A stretch of 63,659 nt of DNA, from positions 1 to 63,659 of the forward strand of contig NZ_QTQP01000042.1 of the NCBI RefSeq assembly GCF_003854275.1, read 5' to 3'. Made by a program: the position numbers and the translations under genes. This document shows positions 26,322 through 34,217 of the stretch, piece after piece. This DNA is from Burkholderia sp. Bp8963 (GTDB taxonomy: Bacteria > Pseudomonadota > Gammaproteobacteria > Burkholderiales > Burkholderiaceae). Position 1 is the first letter of the stretch, and each line of letters starts with the position of its first letter. The notes below the pieces were generated by a model, which worked only from the letters and a program-made list of their open reading frames with translations, searched no databases and was not told the DNA's origin.

Positions 26322-27416
26322 ATGAAAGCAAAAGTGGCGGGCCGGTTCGCGGCGCTCGCGCTGTGCGTGGGCGCATCGGCGGCAGCAGCGAAGGATACGC
26401 AACTCAATGTTTACAACTGGTCGGACTACATTGCGAAGGACACGATCCCGAACTTCGAGAAGCAGACCGGCATCAAGGTCCGCTACGACAACTACGACAG
26501 CGACGACACGCTGCAGGCGAAGCTGCTGACGGGCAGCTCGGGCTACGACATCGTCGTGCCGACCAGCAACTACGCCGGCAAGCAGATCGCGGCCGGCATC
26601 TTCACGCCGCTCGACAAGTCGAAGCTGCCGAACCTCAAGTATCTCGACCCGCAGCTGATGGCGCTCGTCGCCGGCGCCGATCCGGGCAACAAGTTCGCGG
26701 TGCCCTGGGCGTACGGCACGACGGGTCTCGCTTACAACGTCAACAAGGCACAGCAGGTCCTCGGCAAGGTGCCGCTCGACAACTGGGACATCCTGTTCAA
26801 GCCGGAAAACATCTCGAAGCTGAAGACCTGCGGCGTGTCGGTGCTCGACGCGCCGGACCAGATGTTCGCGGCGGCGCTGCACTACATCGGCAAGGATCCG
26901 ATGAGCACGAACCCGGCCGACTACCAGGCCGCGATGCAGGTGCTGAAGAAGATCCGCCCGTACATCACGCAGTTCAACTCGTCGGGCTACATCAACGACC
27001 TGGTCGGCGGCGACATCTGCTTCGCGTTCGGCTGGTCGGGCGACGTCGTGATCGCGAAGCATCGCGCGATCGAAGCGAAGAAGCCGTACAAGGTCGAGTA
27101 CTACATCCCGAAGGGCGGCGCGCCGGTCTGGTTCGACGTGATGGCGATCCCGAAGGACGCGAAGGACAAGGATGCCGCGCTGCAGTGGATCAACTACATC
27201 GAGGATCCGAAGGTGCACGCGGCGATCACGAACGCGGTGTACTACCCGAGCGCGAACGCCGAAGCGCGCAAGTACGTGAAGCCCGACGTCGCGAACGACC
27301 CGGCCGTCTACCCGCCGGCCGACGTCGTGAAGACGCTGTTCCTGCTCAAGCCGCTGCCGCCCGAGATCCAGCGTCTGCAGACGCGTCTGTGGACCGAGCT
27401 GAAGTCGGGCCGCTGA
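26322..27416 (+). CDS. potF: polyamine ABC transporter, periplasmic substrate-binding protein
   Basis: A 364-residue PotD/PotF-type binding protein: signal peptide (residues 1-23, ending SAAAA), then LNVYNWSDYIAKDTIPNFEKQTGIKVRYD, the classic start of a putrescine/spermidine-binding fold. It delivers polyamines to the PotGHI-like complex encoded next. The ATG at 26322 follows GGGGAGAACGGG. It heads a four-gene operon, and a hairpin between it and the ATPase gene could allow higher expression of the binding protein. Confidence 0.92.
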   Translation: MKAKVAGRFAALALCVGASAAAAKDTQLNVYNWSDYIAKDTIPNFEKQTGIKVRYDNYDSDDTLQAKLLTGSSGYDIVVPTSNYAGKQIAAGIFTPLDKSKLPNLKYLDPQLMALVAGADPGNKFAVPWAYGTTGLAYNVNKAQQVLGKVPLDNWDILFKPENISKLKTCGVSVLDAPDQMFAAALHYIGKDPMSTNPADYQAAMQVLKKIRPYITQFNSSGYINDLVGGDICFAFGWSGDVVIAKHRAIEAKKPYKVEYYIPKGGAPVWFDVMAIPKDAKDKDAALQWINYIEDPKVHAAITNAVYYPSANAEARKYVKPDVANDPAVYPPADVVKTLFLLKPLPPEIQRLQTRLWTELKSGR

Positions 27417-27445
27417 CGCGAACCGCAGTTGCGCAAGCAGTCATG

Positions 27446-27475
27446 AAGCCCCTGGCAACCCCGGGGGCTTTGTTC
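27446..27475 (+). terminator. intra-operon hairpin (attenuator candidate) between potF and potG
   Basis: AAGCCCCTGG (27446-27455) pairs with CCCGGGGGCTT (27460-27470) around a short loop with one G-U pair, followed by TTTGTTCGT. The broken T-tract suggests partial termination, or 3'-end protection that favours the binding-protein mRNA. Confidence 0.55.
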
Positions 27476-27503
27476 GTCAAACGCAGGAGAGAAGCAGCAC
27501 ATC

Positions 27504-28664
27504 ATGAATAGCCAGTCGAGTGCGCCGGTTGCGAGCGCGCCGTCCTTCGTTCCTTCGTCCGGAGCCGATCCGCGCGCCGAGAACTTTGTCCAGATCATCG
27601 ACGTCGTCAAGAAATTCGGCGAGACCGAAGCGGTGCGCAGCGTCAACCTGACGGTGCGCAAAGGCGAGCTGTTTGCGCTGCTCGGCAGCTCGGGCTGCGG
27701 CAAGTCGACCCTGTTGCGGATGCTCGCGGGCCTCGAGACGGTCACGTCGGGCAAGATCCTGATCGACGGCGAGGATCTCGCGCAGATGCCGCCGTACAAG
27801 CGGCCCGTGAACATGATGTTCCAGTCGTACGCGCTGTTCCCGCACATGACGGTCGAAGCGAACGTCGCGTTCGGCCTGAAGCAGGAAGGCGTGCCGAAGG
27901 CCGAGCTGAAGGAGCGCGTGCACACGGCGCTCGAGCTCGTGCAGATGGGCAAGTTCGCGAAGCGCAAGCCGCACCAGCTGTCGGGCGGCCAGCAGCAGCG
28001 CGTCGCGCTCGCGCGCTCGCTCGTGAAGCGCCCGAAGCTGCTGCTGCTCGACGAGCCGATGTCGGCGCTCGACAAGCAGATCCGCCAGCGCACGCAGATC
28101 GAGCTCGTCAACATCCTGAACAAGGTCGGTGTCACCTGCATCATGGTCACGCACGACCAGGAAGAGGCGATGACGATGGCGAACCGGCTCGCGGTGATGA
28201 GCGAAGGCCAGATCGTCCAGATCGGTACGCCGAACGAAGTCTACGAATACCCGAACACGCGTTTCTCGGCCGAGTTCATCGGCTCGACCAACCTGTTCGA
28301 CGGCATCACCGTCGAGGACGAGCCCGATCACGTGTTCATCGAGTCGCCGGGCCTGCCGTGCCGGCTGTACGTGAACCACGGCATCACCGGCCCGCTCGGC
28401 ATGCCGGTCACGGTGTCGGTGCGCCCCGAGCGCATCGCGCTCACGCGCAAGCCGCCCGAAGGCGCGTTCAACTGGGCGCGCGGCCGGATCTCGAACGTCG
28501 CGTACATGGGCGGGTATTCGCTGTATCACGTGAAGCTCGACGGCGGCAAGACGGTGATCGCGAACGTATCGAGCCTCGCGATCTCGGAGCTCGAGACGCC
28601 GGCGCTCGGCGACGAGATCTACGTGCGCTGGAGCGCATCGGCGGGCGTGGTGCTGACCTCATGA
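27504..28664 (+). CDS. potG: polyamine ABC transporter ATP-binding protein
   Basis: A 386-residue ABC ATPase of the spermidine/putrescine type. Walker A is GSSGCGKST, the signature is LSGGQQQR, Walker B is LLLLDEPMSALD, and the switch His is in VTHDQEEAM. The C-terminal TOBE domain spans roughly residues 290-380. A proline/serine-rich N-terminal leader of about 28 residues precedes the core. Its stop overlaps the permease start (ATGA), so the operon is translationally coupled. Confidence 0.93.
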   Translation: MNSQSSAPVASAPSFVPSSGADPRAENFVQIIDVVKKFGETEAVRSVNLTVRKGELFALLGSSGCGKSTLLRMLAGLETVTSGKILIDGEDLAQMPPYKRPVNMMFQSYALFPHMTVEANVAFGLKQEGVPKAELKERVHTALELVQMGKFAKRKPHQLSGGQQQRVALARSLVKRPKLLLLDEPMSALDKQIRQRTQIELVNILNKVGVTCIMVTHDQEEAMTMANRLAVMSEGQIVQIGTPNEVYEYPNTRFSAEFIGSTNLFDGITVEDEPDHVFIESPGLPCRLYVNHGITGPLGMPVTVSVRPERIALTRKPPEGAFNWARGRISNVAYMGGYSLYHVKLDGGKTVIANVSSLAISELETPALGDEIYVRWSASAGVVLTS

Positions 28665-29590
28665 TCGCGCTCAAGTCCCTGCTCAACTGGCCCGTGAAGC
28701 GTTTCAACCTGACCGGCCGCACCGCGGTCGTAGCGGGCCCGTTCACGTGGCTCGTGCTGTTCTTCCTCGTGCCGTTCGTGCTGGTCGTCAAGATCAGCTT
28801 CGCGGAGCTGCAGCTCGGCATCCCGCCGTACTCGGAACTTACGACGTACACCGACGGCGTCGTGCACATCGCGCTGAACCTGTCGCACTACGCGTTCCTG
28901 CTGACCGACAGCCTGTACTTCGCGACCTACGTGAACTCGGTGCTGGTCGCCGCGATCACGACGCTGCTGTGCCTGCTGATCGGCTATCCGATGGCGTACT
29001 ACATCGCGCGCTCGAACCCGGCGACCCGCAACCTGCTGATGATGGGCGTGATGTTGCCGTTCTGGACGTCGTTCCTGATCCGCGTGTATGCGTGGATCGG
29101 CATCCTGAAGAACAACGGTCTCCTGAACAACTTCCTGATGGGAATCGGCCTGATCCATACGCCGATCGAGCTGTACCGCACGAACTATGCGGTCTACATC
29201 GGGATGGTGTATTCGTACCTGCCGTTCCTCGTGATGCCGCTCTATGCGCACCTCGTGAAGATGGACCTGCGCCTGCTCGAAGCCGCGTACGACCTCGGCG
29301 CGAAGCCGTGGAAGGCGTTCGTGCAGATCACGCTGCCGCTGTCGAAGAACGGGATCATCGCGGGCTGCCTGCTGGTGTTCATCCCGGCGGTCGGCGAATA
29401 CGTGATTCCGGAACTGCTCGGCGGCGCGAACACGCTGATGATCGGCCGCGTGATGTGGAACGAGTTCTTCAATAACGCGGACTGGCCGATGGCGTCAGCG
29501 GTCACGTGCGCGATGGTGCTGCTGCTGCTCGTGCCGATGGCGATGTTCCAGCGTTTCCAGGCCAAGGAGCAGGAGGGCCGCGGTCAATGA
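28661..29590 (+). CDS. potH: polyamine ABC transporter permease 1
   Basis: A 309-residue inner-membrane permease with six predicted helices. The ATPase-docking EAA loop reads EAAYDLGAKPWKAFVQITLPLSKNG. With the second permease it forms the translocation channel. It starts in a 4-bp overlap with potG and ends in a 4-bp overlap with potI. Confidence 0.92.
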   Translation: MIALKSLLNWPVKRFNLTGRTAVVAGPFTWLVLFFLVPFVLVVKISFAELQLGIPPYSELTTYTDGVVHIALNLSHYAFLLTDSLYFATYVNSVLVAAITTLLCLLIGYPMAYYIARSNPATRNLLMMGVMLPFWTSFLIRVYAWIGILKNNGLLNNFLMGIGLIHTPIELYRTNYAVYIGMVYSYLPFLVMPLYAHLVKMDLRLLEAAYDLGAKPWKAFVQITLPLSKNGIIAGCLLVFIPAVGEYVIPELLGGANTLMIGRVMWNEFFNNADWPMASAVTCAMVLLLLVPMAMFQRFQAKEQEGRGQ

Positions 29591-30405
29591 AGCCGAATCG
29601 TTTCCTGCAGTTCGCGGTGCTGTTTGCCGGTTTCGCGTTCCTGTACATCCCGATCGTCAGCCTGATCGTCTATTCGTTCAACGAGTCGAAGCTCGTCACA
29701 GTGTGGTCCGGCTTCTCGTTGCGCTGGTACTCGGCGCTCGTCGACGACGACGAGCTGCTCACCGCCGCGTGGCTGTCGCTGAAGATCGGCCTGATGACCG
29801 CTACCGCGTCCGTGGTGATCGGCACGTGGGCGGGCTTCGTGCTCGCGCGGATGGGGCGCTTCCGGGGCTTCGCGCTGTTCAGCGGGATGATCAACGCGCC
29901 GCTCGTGATTCCGGAGGTGATCCAGGGGATCTCGCTGCTGCTGCTGTTCATCGAGCTCGGCAAGTGGATCGGCTGGCCGGCCGAGCGCGGCATCTTCACG
30001 ATCTGGCTCGGCCACGTGATGCTGTGCATCTCTTACGTCGCGATCATCGTGCAGTCGCGCGTGCGCGAGCTGAACCCGTCGCTCGAGGAAGCCGCGCTCG
30101 ATCTGGGTGCAACGCCGCTCAAGGTGTTCTTCATGATCACGCTGCCGCTGATCTCGCAGGCGCTGATCGCCGGATGGCTGCTGTCGTTCACGCTGTCGAT
30201 CGACGACCTCGTGCTGTCGGCGTTCCTGTCGGGCCCCGGCTCGACGACGCTGCCGCTCGTGGTGTTCTCGCGCGTGCGGCTCGGCCTGAATCCGGAGATG
30301 AACGCGCTGGCGACGCTGCTGATCGTCGCGGTGACGGCCGGCGTCGTGCTCGCGAACTTCGTGATGCTGCGCCAGGAGCGCAAGCGGTTGGCGTTCGCGA
30401 CCTGA
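29587..30405 (+). CDS. potI: polyamine ABC transporter permease 2
   Basis: A 272-residue permease with six predicted helices and an EAA loop (EEAALDLGATPLKVFFMITLPLISQA). It is the last gene of the potFGHI-type operon, starting in an ATGA overlap with potH, and is followed by a strong bidirectional terminator. Confidence 0.92.
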   Translation: MKPNRFLQFAVLFAGFAFLYIPIVSLIVYSFNESKLVTVWSGFSLRWYSALVDDDELLTAAWLSLKIGLMTATASVVIGTWAGFVLARMGRFRGFALFSGMINAPLVIPEVIQGISLLLLFIELGKWIGWPAERGIFTIWLGHVMLCISYVAIIVQSRVRELNPSLEEAALDLGATPLKVFFMITLPLISQALIAGWLLSFTLSIDDLVLSAFLSGPGSTTLPLVVFSRVRLGLNPEMNALATLLIVAVTAGVVLANFVMLRQERKRLAFAT

Positions 30406-30429
30406 CGCGCAGCGCTGCTGCCGTAATGA

Positions 30430-30469
30430 AAAACGCCCGGTGCCGACGACGAGTCGGACCGGGCGTTTT
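30430..30469. terminator. bidirectional intrinsic terminator after potI
   Basis: A long stem: AAAACGCCCGGT plus GCCGAC (30430-30447) pairs with GTCGG plus ACCGGGCGTTTT (30453-30469), with a single bulged G and a 5-nt loop. The A-run on one side and T-run on the other allow use by both potI and the convergent TauE-like gene. Confidence 0.9.
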
Positions 30470-30514
30470 GTTTGGGTGCCGCCGCGCCGCGTGCGGGGCA
30501 GGCCCGCACCCGCA

Positions 30515-31321
30515 TCATGCGTCGAACGCCGCCTTCGCGAGCAGCCCGAGCGCGACGCATACGAGCGCCGACGCGAAGCCGACCTGCACGTGGCGAGCAG
30601 ACAGGTGGCGCGACACGCCGCGGCCGGCCGCCATCCCGAGCGCGGTGGTCGCGGTGAACCACAGCGTCACGTCGAGCGGCGCGTGCGTGCCGGCGACGAG
30701 CGTCGCGAACACGCCGCCCGTACCGACGAGCGCGATCACCATCAGCGACGTCGCGACGATCCCGTGCATCGACACGTCGGTGAACTTGCGCAGCATCGGG
30801 ACGATCACGAAGCCGCCGCCGACGCCGAGCAGCCCCGTCATCAGGCCGGTGACCGCACCGGTCGACGCGAGCGCGAGCCCGGCCGGCCACGACCAGGCGA
30901 TCCGGCCGGTGTCGGGGTTCACGCGGCCGACGCACAGCGGCGACTCGGCGGGCGTGCCGTGCGCCGGGCCGAGCGCTTGCCACAGCAGCCGGCCCGCAAC
31001 GATGAGCATCGTCAGCGCGAACAGCGTCAGCAGCACGCGCTGCGGCAGCACGTGCGCGAGCCGCACGCCGAGCGTCGTGAGCGGCACGCCGGCCGCGGCC
31101 ATCAACAGCGCGGCGCGATAGCGCACGAGCCCGCGGCGAAAGCCCTCGAGCGCGCCGAGCAGCGCGCTGCCCGCGACCGCGACGAGCGCGACGGGCGTCG
31201 CCTGCTGCATCGGCCAGCCCATCCCGACGACGAGCGCGGGGACCGCGAGGATCCCGCCGCCCGCGCCCGTCAGCCCGAGCACCGCGCCGACGATGCCGCC
31301 CAGCACGAGAGAAATCAGCAT
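30515..31321 (-). CDS. TauE/SafE family sulfite exporter-like membrane protein
   Basis: A 268-residue membrane protein of the TauE/SafE (DUF81) family with about eight hydrophobic segments and the internal duplication typical of the family (GLTGAGGGILAVPALV near the N-terminus; TGLLGVGGGFVIVPML in the second half). As the last gene of the persulfide-oxidation operon it probably exports sulfite or thiosulfate. That role is inferred from context. It starts 40 bp after the SQR fusion gene. Confidence 0.85.
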   Translation of the reverse strand: MLISLVLGGIVGAVLGLTGAGGGILAVPALVVGMGWPMQQATPVALVAVAGSALLGALEGFRRGLVRYRAALLMAAAGVPLTTLGVRLAHVLPQRVLLTLFALTMLIVAGRLLWQALGPAHGTPAESPLCVGRVNPDTGRIAWSWPAGLALASTGAVTGLMTGLLGVGGGFVIVPMLRKFTDVSMHGIVATSLMVIALVGTGGVFATLVAGTHAPLDVTLWFTATTALGMAAGRGVSRHLSARHVQVGFASALVCVALGLLAKAAFDA

Positions 31322-31361
31322 GTTGTCATCCGTTCCTTCTATCGGTTGGCGAGGGCGGTAG

Positions 31362-33029
31362 TCAGCCGGTGATCTCGGGCTTCGCCAACCATTCGCGGCC
31401 CTTGAGCATCGCCTTCCAGTACAGCGGCGGCAGCACCCGTTCCTTCAGCAGCCACGCGAGCCGCGACGGCCGTTTGCCGTCGATCAGCCACGCGGGGAAA
31501 GACGGCGCGACCTTGCCGCCGTACAGGAACTCGGCGAGCACGATCCGGCCGCGCTCGACCGTCAGCGGGCACGAGCCGTAGCCGTCGTAGGTGGCGGCGC
31601 CGTCCGCGCGGCCGAGCGCCGCGAGCACGTTGTGCGCGACGACGGGCGCCTGCTTGCGCGCGGCGGCGGCGGTTTTCGCGTTGCTCGTGTTGGTGGCATC
31701 GCCGAGCGCGAAGATGTCCGCATGGCGCTTGTGCCTGAGCGTCGCCGGATCGACGTCGATCCAGCCGGCCGAATCGGCGAGCGGGCTCGCGCGCACGAAG
31801 TCGGGCGCGCGCTGCGGCGGCACGACGTGGATCATGTCGAAGTCGCGCACGACGGTTTCCGCGCTGCCGTCGCGCAGCGTGCGCCGGAACGTCGCGCGGC
31901 GCGCGGGGCCGTCGATCGCGACGAGGTTGTGGCCGAACGACAGCCCGATGTCGTAGCGCTTCACGTATTCCATCAGCGCGGGCACGTAGTCGGCGACGCC
32001 GAACAGCACGGCGCCCGCATTGAGAAACTCGACGTCGGCCGCGCCGAGCCGGCCCATGCGCTGCCAGTGGTCGCATGACAGGTACATCGCCTTCTGCGGC
32101 GCGCCCGCGCACTTGATCGGCATCGGCGGCTGCGTGAACAGCGCGCGGCCGCCGCGGAATTCGCGCACGAGCTGCCACGTGTACGGCGCGAGGTCGTAGC
32201 GGTAGTTCGACGTGACGCCGTTGCGGCCGAGCGTCTCGGGGAGCCCGTCGATCGCGTGCCAGTCGAGCTTGAGCCCCGGGCAGACGACGAGCTGCCGGTA
32301 GCCGATGCGCCGGCAGCCGTCGAGCACGACCGCGTGCGCGTCCGGCTCGAACCCGGCGACCGCGGCCCGGATCCAGTGCACGCCGCGCGGCAGCACGGCG
32401 CCCATCTGCCGCACGGTCGTTTCGGGCTGGAACACGCCCGCGCCGACCATCGTCCAGCCCGGCTGGTAGTAATGGACGTCGGCGGGGTCGATCACCGCGA
32501 TGTCGAGCGACCGGTCGCGCGCGAGCAGGCTCGACGCGACCGCGAGGCCGGCGGCGCCCGCGCCGACGATCACGATGTCGTGCCGCGCTTCGATGGTCGG
32601 CGCCGGCTGTCCGCCACGCTGCGCGATGCGCTGTGCGAGTGCATTCAGGTCGTAGCCGGCGGCGCCGGCGGTCGCGACGATGTCGTTCAGCGGCCGCAGG
32701 CCGGCCTGCGACAGCGCCCACAGCGTCGCGGATCGGGTGCCGGTGCGGCAGTACGCGAGTGCGGGGCCGTCGAGCGACGCGACGAGTGTGCCGAACTGTG
32801 CAGCCTGGTCGTCGGTGACCTTGCCGGAATCGACCGGCAGGTAATGGACGGCGATGCCGAGCGGCGCGGCCGCCGCGCGGATCTCGGCCACGGTCGGCTG
32901 GTCGGGGCCTTCGCCGTCCGGGCGGTTGCAGACGATCGAGCGGATGCCGGCGTCGCGCAGCGCGGGCAGGCTGGCGGCCGTGATCTGGGGCGAGACCGAC
33001 AGCGTGCCGGTCAGCTTGCGGATGTTCAT
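31362..33029 (-). CDS. DUF442 sulfurtransferase/phosphatase-like domain fused to sulfide:quinone oxidoreductase
   Basis: A 555-residue fusion. Residues 1-115 form a DUF442 (beta-lactamase-hydrolase-like/TIGR01244) domain with a C-x5-R loop, CRTGTRS, at Cys94. Residues 150-555 are a flavoprotein disulfide reductase of the sulfide:quinone oxidoreductase type: FAD motif VIVGAGAAGLAVA (153-165) and candidate redox cysteines Cys250 (VVCPGL), Cys307 (IKCAGAP) and Cys319. It would oxidise sulfide to sulfane sulfur, passing electrons to quinone, with the DUF442 domain relaying sulfur. It lies between the persulfide dioxygenase and TauE genes. Confidence 0.85.
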   Translation of the reverse strand: MNIRKLTGTLSVSPQITAASLPALRDAGIRSIVCNRPDGEGPDQPTVAEIRAAAAPLGIAVHYLPVDSGKVTDDQAAQFGTLVASLDGPALAYCRTGTRSATLWALSQAGLRPLNDIVATAGAAGYDLNALAQRIAQRGGQPAPTIEARHDIVIVGAGAAGLAVASSLLARDRSLDIAVIDPADVHYYQPGWTMVGAGVFQPETTVRQMGAVLPRGVHWIRAAVAGFEPDAHAVVLDGCRRIGYRQLVVCPGLKLDWHAIDGLPETLGRNGVTSNYRYDLAPYTWQLVREFRGGRALFTQPPMPIKCAGAPQKAMYLSCDHWQRMGRLGAADVEFLNAGAVLFGVADYVPALMEYVKRYDIGLSFGHNLVAIDGPARRATFRRTLRDGSAETVVRDFDMIHVVPPQRAPDFVRASPLADSAGWIDVDPATLRHKRHADIFALGDATNTSNAKTAAAARKQAPVVAHNVLAALGRADGAATYDGYGSCPLTVERGRIVLAEFLYGGKVAPSFPAWLIDGKRPSRLAWLLKERVLPPLYWKAMLKGREWLAKPEITG

Positions 33030-33064
33030 GTCGGGGATTCTCCGGTCGGGGCGGGGCGGCGTGC

Positions 33065-33973
33065 TCAGATCGCGTCGAGCGGGATCTTCAGGTAGCGCAC
33101 GCCGTTGTCTTCGGGTTCGGGCAGGCGGCCGGCGCGCATGTTGACCTGCACCGACGGCAGCATCAGCACCGGCATGTCGAGCGTCGCGTCGCGGGCCGTG
33201 CGCATCGCGACGAAATCGTCCTCGGTCACGCCGTCGCGCACGTGCACGTTCGCGCGGCGCTGGTCGGCGACGGTGCTCACGTACTGCAGGTCACGCCCGC
33301 CCGGCTGGTAGTCGTGGCACATGTAGAGGCGCGTGTCGGGCGGCAGGCCCAGCACGCGCGCGATCGACCGGTACAGCACGCGCGCGTCGCCGCCGGGAAA
33401 GTCGCAGCGCGCGGTGCCGTAGTCGGGCATGAACAGCGTGTCGCCGACGAAGGCCGCGCGCTCGCCGCTGCCTTCAACGCCGCCGTCGACACCGCTATCG
33501 ACGTAGTAGGTCGTGCAGGCGGGCGTATGGCCCGGCGTATGCAATGCACGGATCGACAGCGCGCCGAGGGCGAGCACGTCGCCGTCGGCGAGCAGCCGGT
33601 CGAACTGGCTGCCGTCGGGCGTGAAGCCGGGGCCTGCGTTGAACAGCCGGCCGAACACGTGCTGCACGCGCTGCACGTGCGTGCCGATCGCGATCTGGCC
33701 GCCGACGTGCGCCTTCAGGTACGGCGCCGCCGACAGGTGATCGGCGTGCACGTGCGTTTCCAGCAGCCAGCGCACCGTCGCGCCGAGTTCGGCCACGCGC
33801 GCGATCAGCCGGTCGGCGCTCGCCGTATGCGTGCGGCCCGACTTCGGGTCGTAGTCGAGCACGCTGTCGATCAGCGCGCATTCGCGGCTCGCCGTATCGA
33901 GCAGGAGGTAACTGATGGTGCTGGTCGCCCGGTCGAAGAAACCTTCAACCGACATCACGGACGCGTTGCTCAC
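33065..33973 (-). CDS. pdo: persulfide dioxygenase (ETHE1/Blh-like MBL-fold protein)
   Basis: A 302-residue metallo-beta-lactamase-fold enzyme. The metal motifs THVHADH, TPGHTP, the Asp of FVGDTLF and CHDY are present, as is GTARCDF, typical of ETHE1/Blh persulfide dioxygenases. These oxidise glutathione persulfide to sulfite. A GTG start at 33973 is chosen because GAGGAG lies 7 bp upstream; an ATG at 33955 is the alternative. First gene of the leftward pdo-sqr-tauE operon, behind a sigma-54-type promoter and divergent from the FisR-type activator. Confidence 0.87.
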   Translation of the reverse strand: MSNASVMSVEGFFDRATSTISYLLLDTASRECALIDSVLDYDPKSGRTHTASADRLIARVAELGATVRWLLETHVHADHLSAAPYLKAHVGGQIAIGTHVQRVQHVFGRLFNAGPGFTPDGSQFDRLLADGDVLALGALSIRALHTPGHTPACTTYYVDSGVDGGVEGSGERAAFVGDTLFMPDYGTARCDFPGGDARVLYRSIARVLGLPPDTRLYMCHDYQPGGRDLQYVSTVADQRRANVHVRDGVTEDDFVAMRTARDATLDMPVLMLPSVQVNMRAGRLPEPEDNGVRYLKIPLDAI

Positions 33974-34024
33974 GGGGAAACTCCTCGATCTGGTTCTGCA
34001 GTTTTTGCGATTGGCACTCTGGAA

Positions 34025-34040
34025 TTCAAGAAGCGTGCCA
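34025..34040 (-). promoter_or_regulatory. sigma-54 (-24/-12) promoter candidate of the pdo-sqr-tauE operon
   Basis: Read on the minus strand the sequence is TGGCACGCTTCTTGAA. The -24 block TGGCACG is perfect and the -12 block is TTGA rather than TTGC, with the correct 10-bp GG-to-G spacing. The expected start of transcription is near 34013, about 40 nt before the pdo GTG. Confidence 0.7.
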
Positions 34041-34144
34041 GCTCGCGTCGATGCTCGCGTAAAGACGCCAGCGCATTGATTCATCTCGTCTTTCTGGCGG
34101 CGGATGCGCATCGCGCGGGAGCGTGCGCGGCCCGGCGTCAGCGA

Positions 34145-34201
34145 TGTCGCTGCCATATCTGGCAGTGACATGGCAGAATTGGCAGCCACCGTGACAGTCA
34201 C
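34145..34201. promoter_or_regulatory. candidate FisR upstream activating sequence
   Basis: A near-perfect inverted repeat, TGTCGCTGCCA (34145-34155) and TGGCAGTGACA (34160-34170), has one mismatch in 11 and a 4-bp spacer. Two more TGGCAG direct copies start at 34171 and about 34180, and GTGACAGTCAC lies at 34191-34201. The cluster sits about 105-175 bp upstream of the -24/-12 element, the normal distance for a sigma-54 enhancer, and just before the FisR-type gene start. Confidence 0.65.
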
Positions 34202-34217
34202 TCTCCGGACCCGCCTC

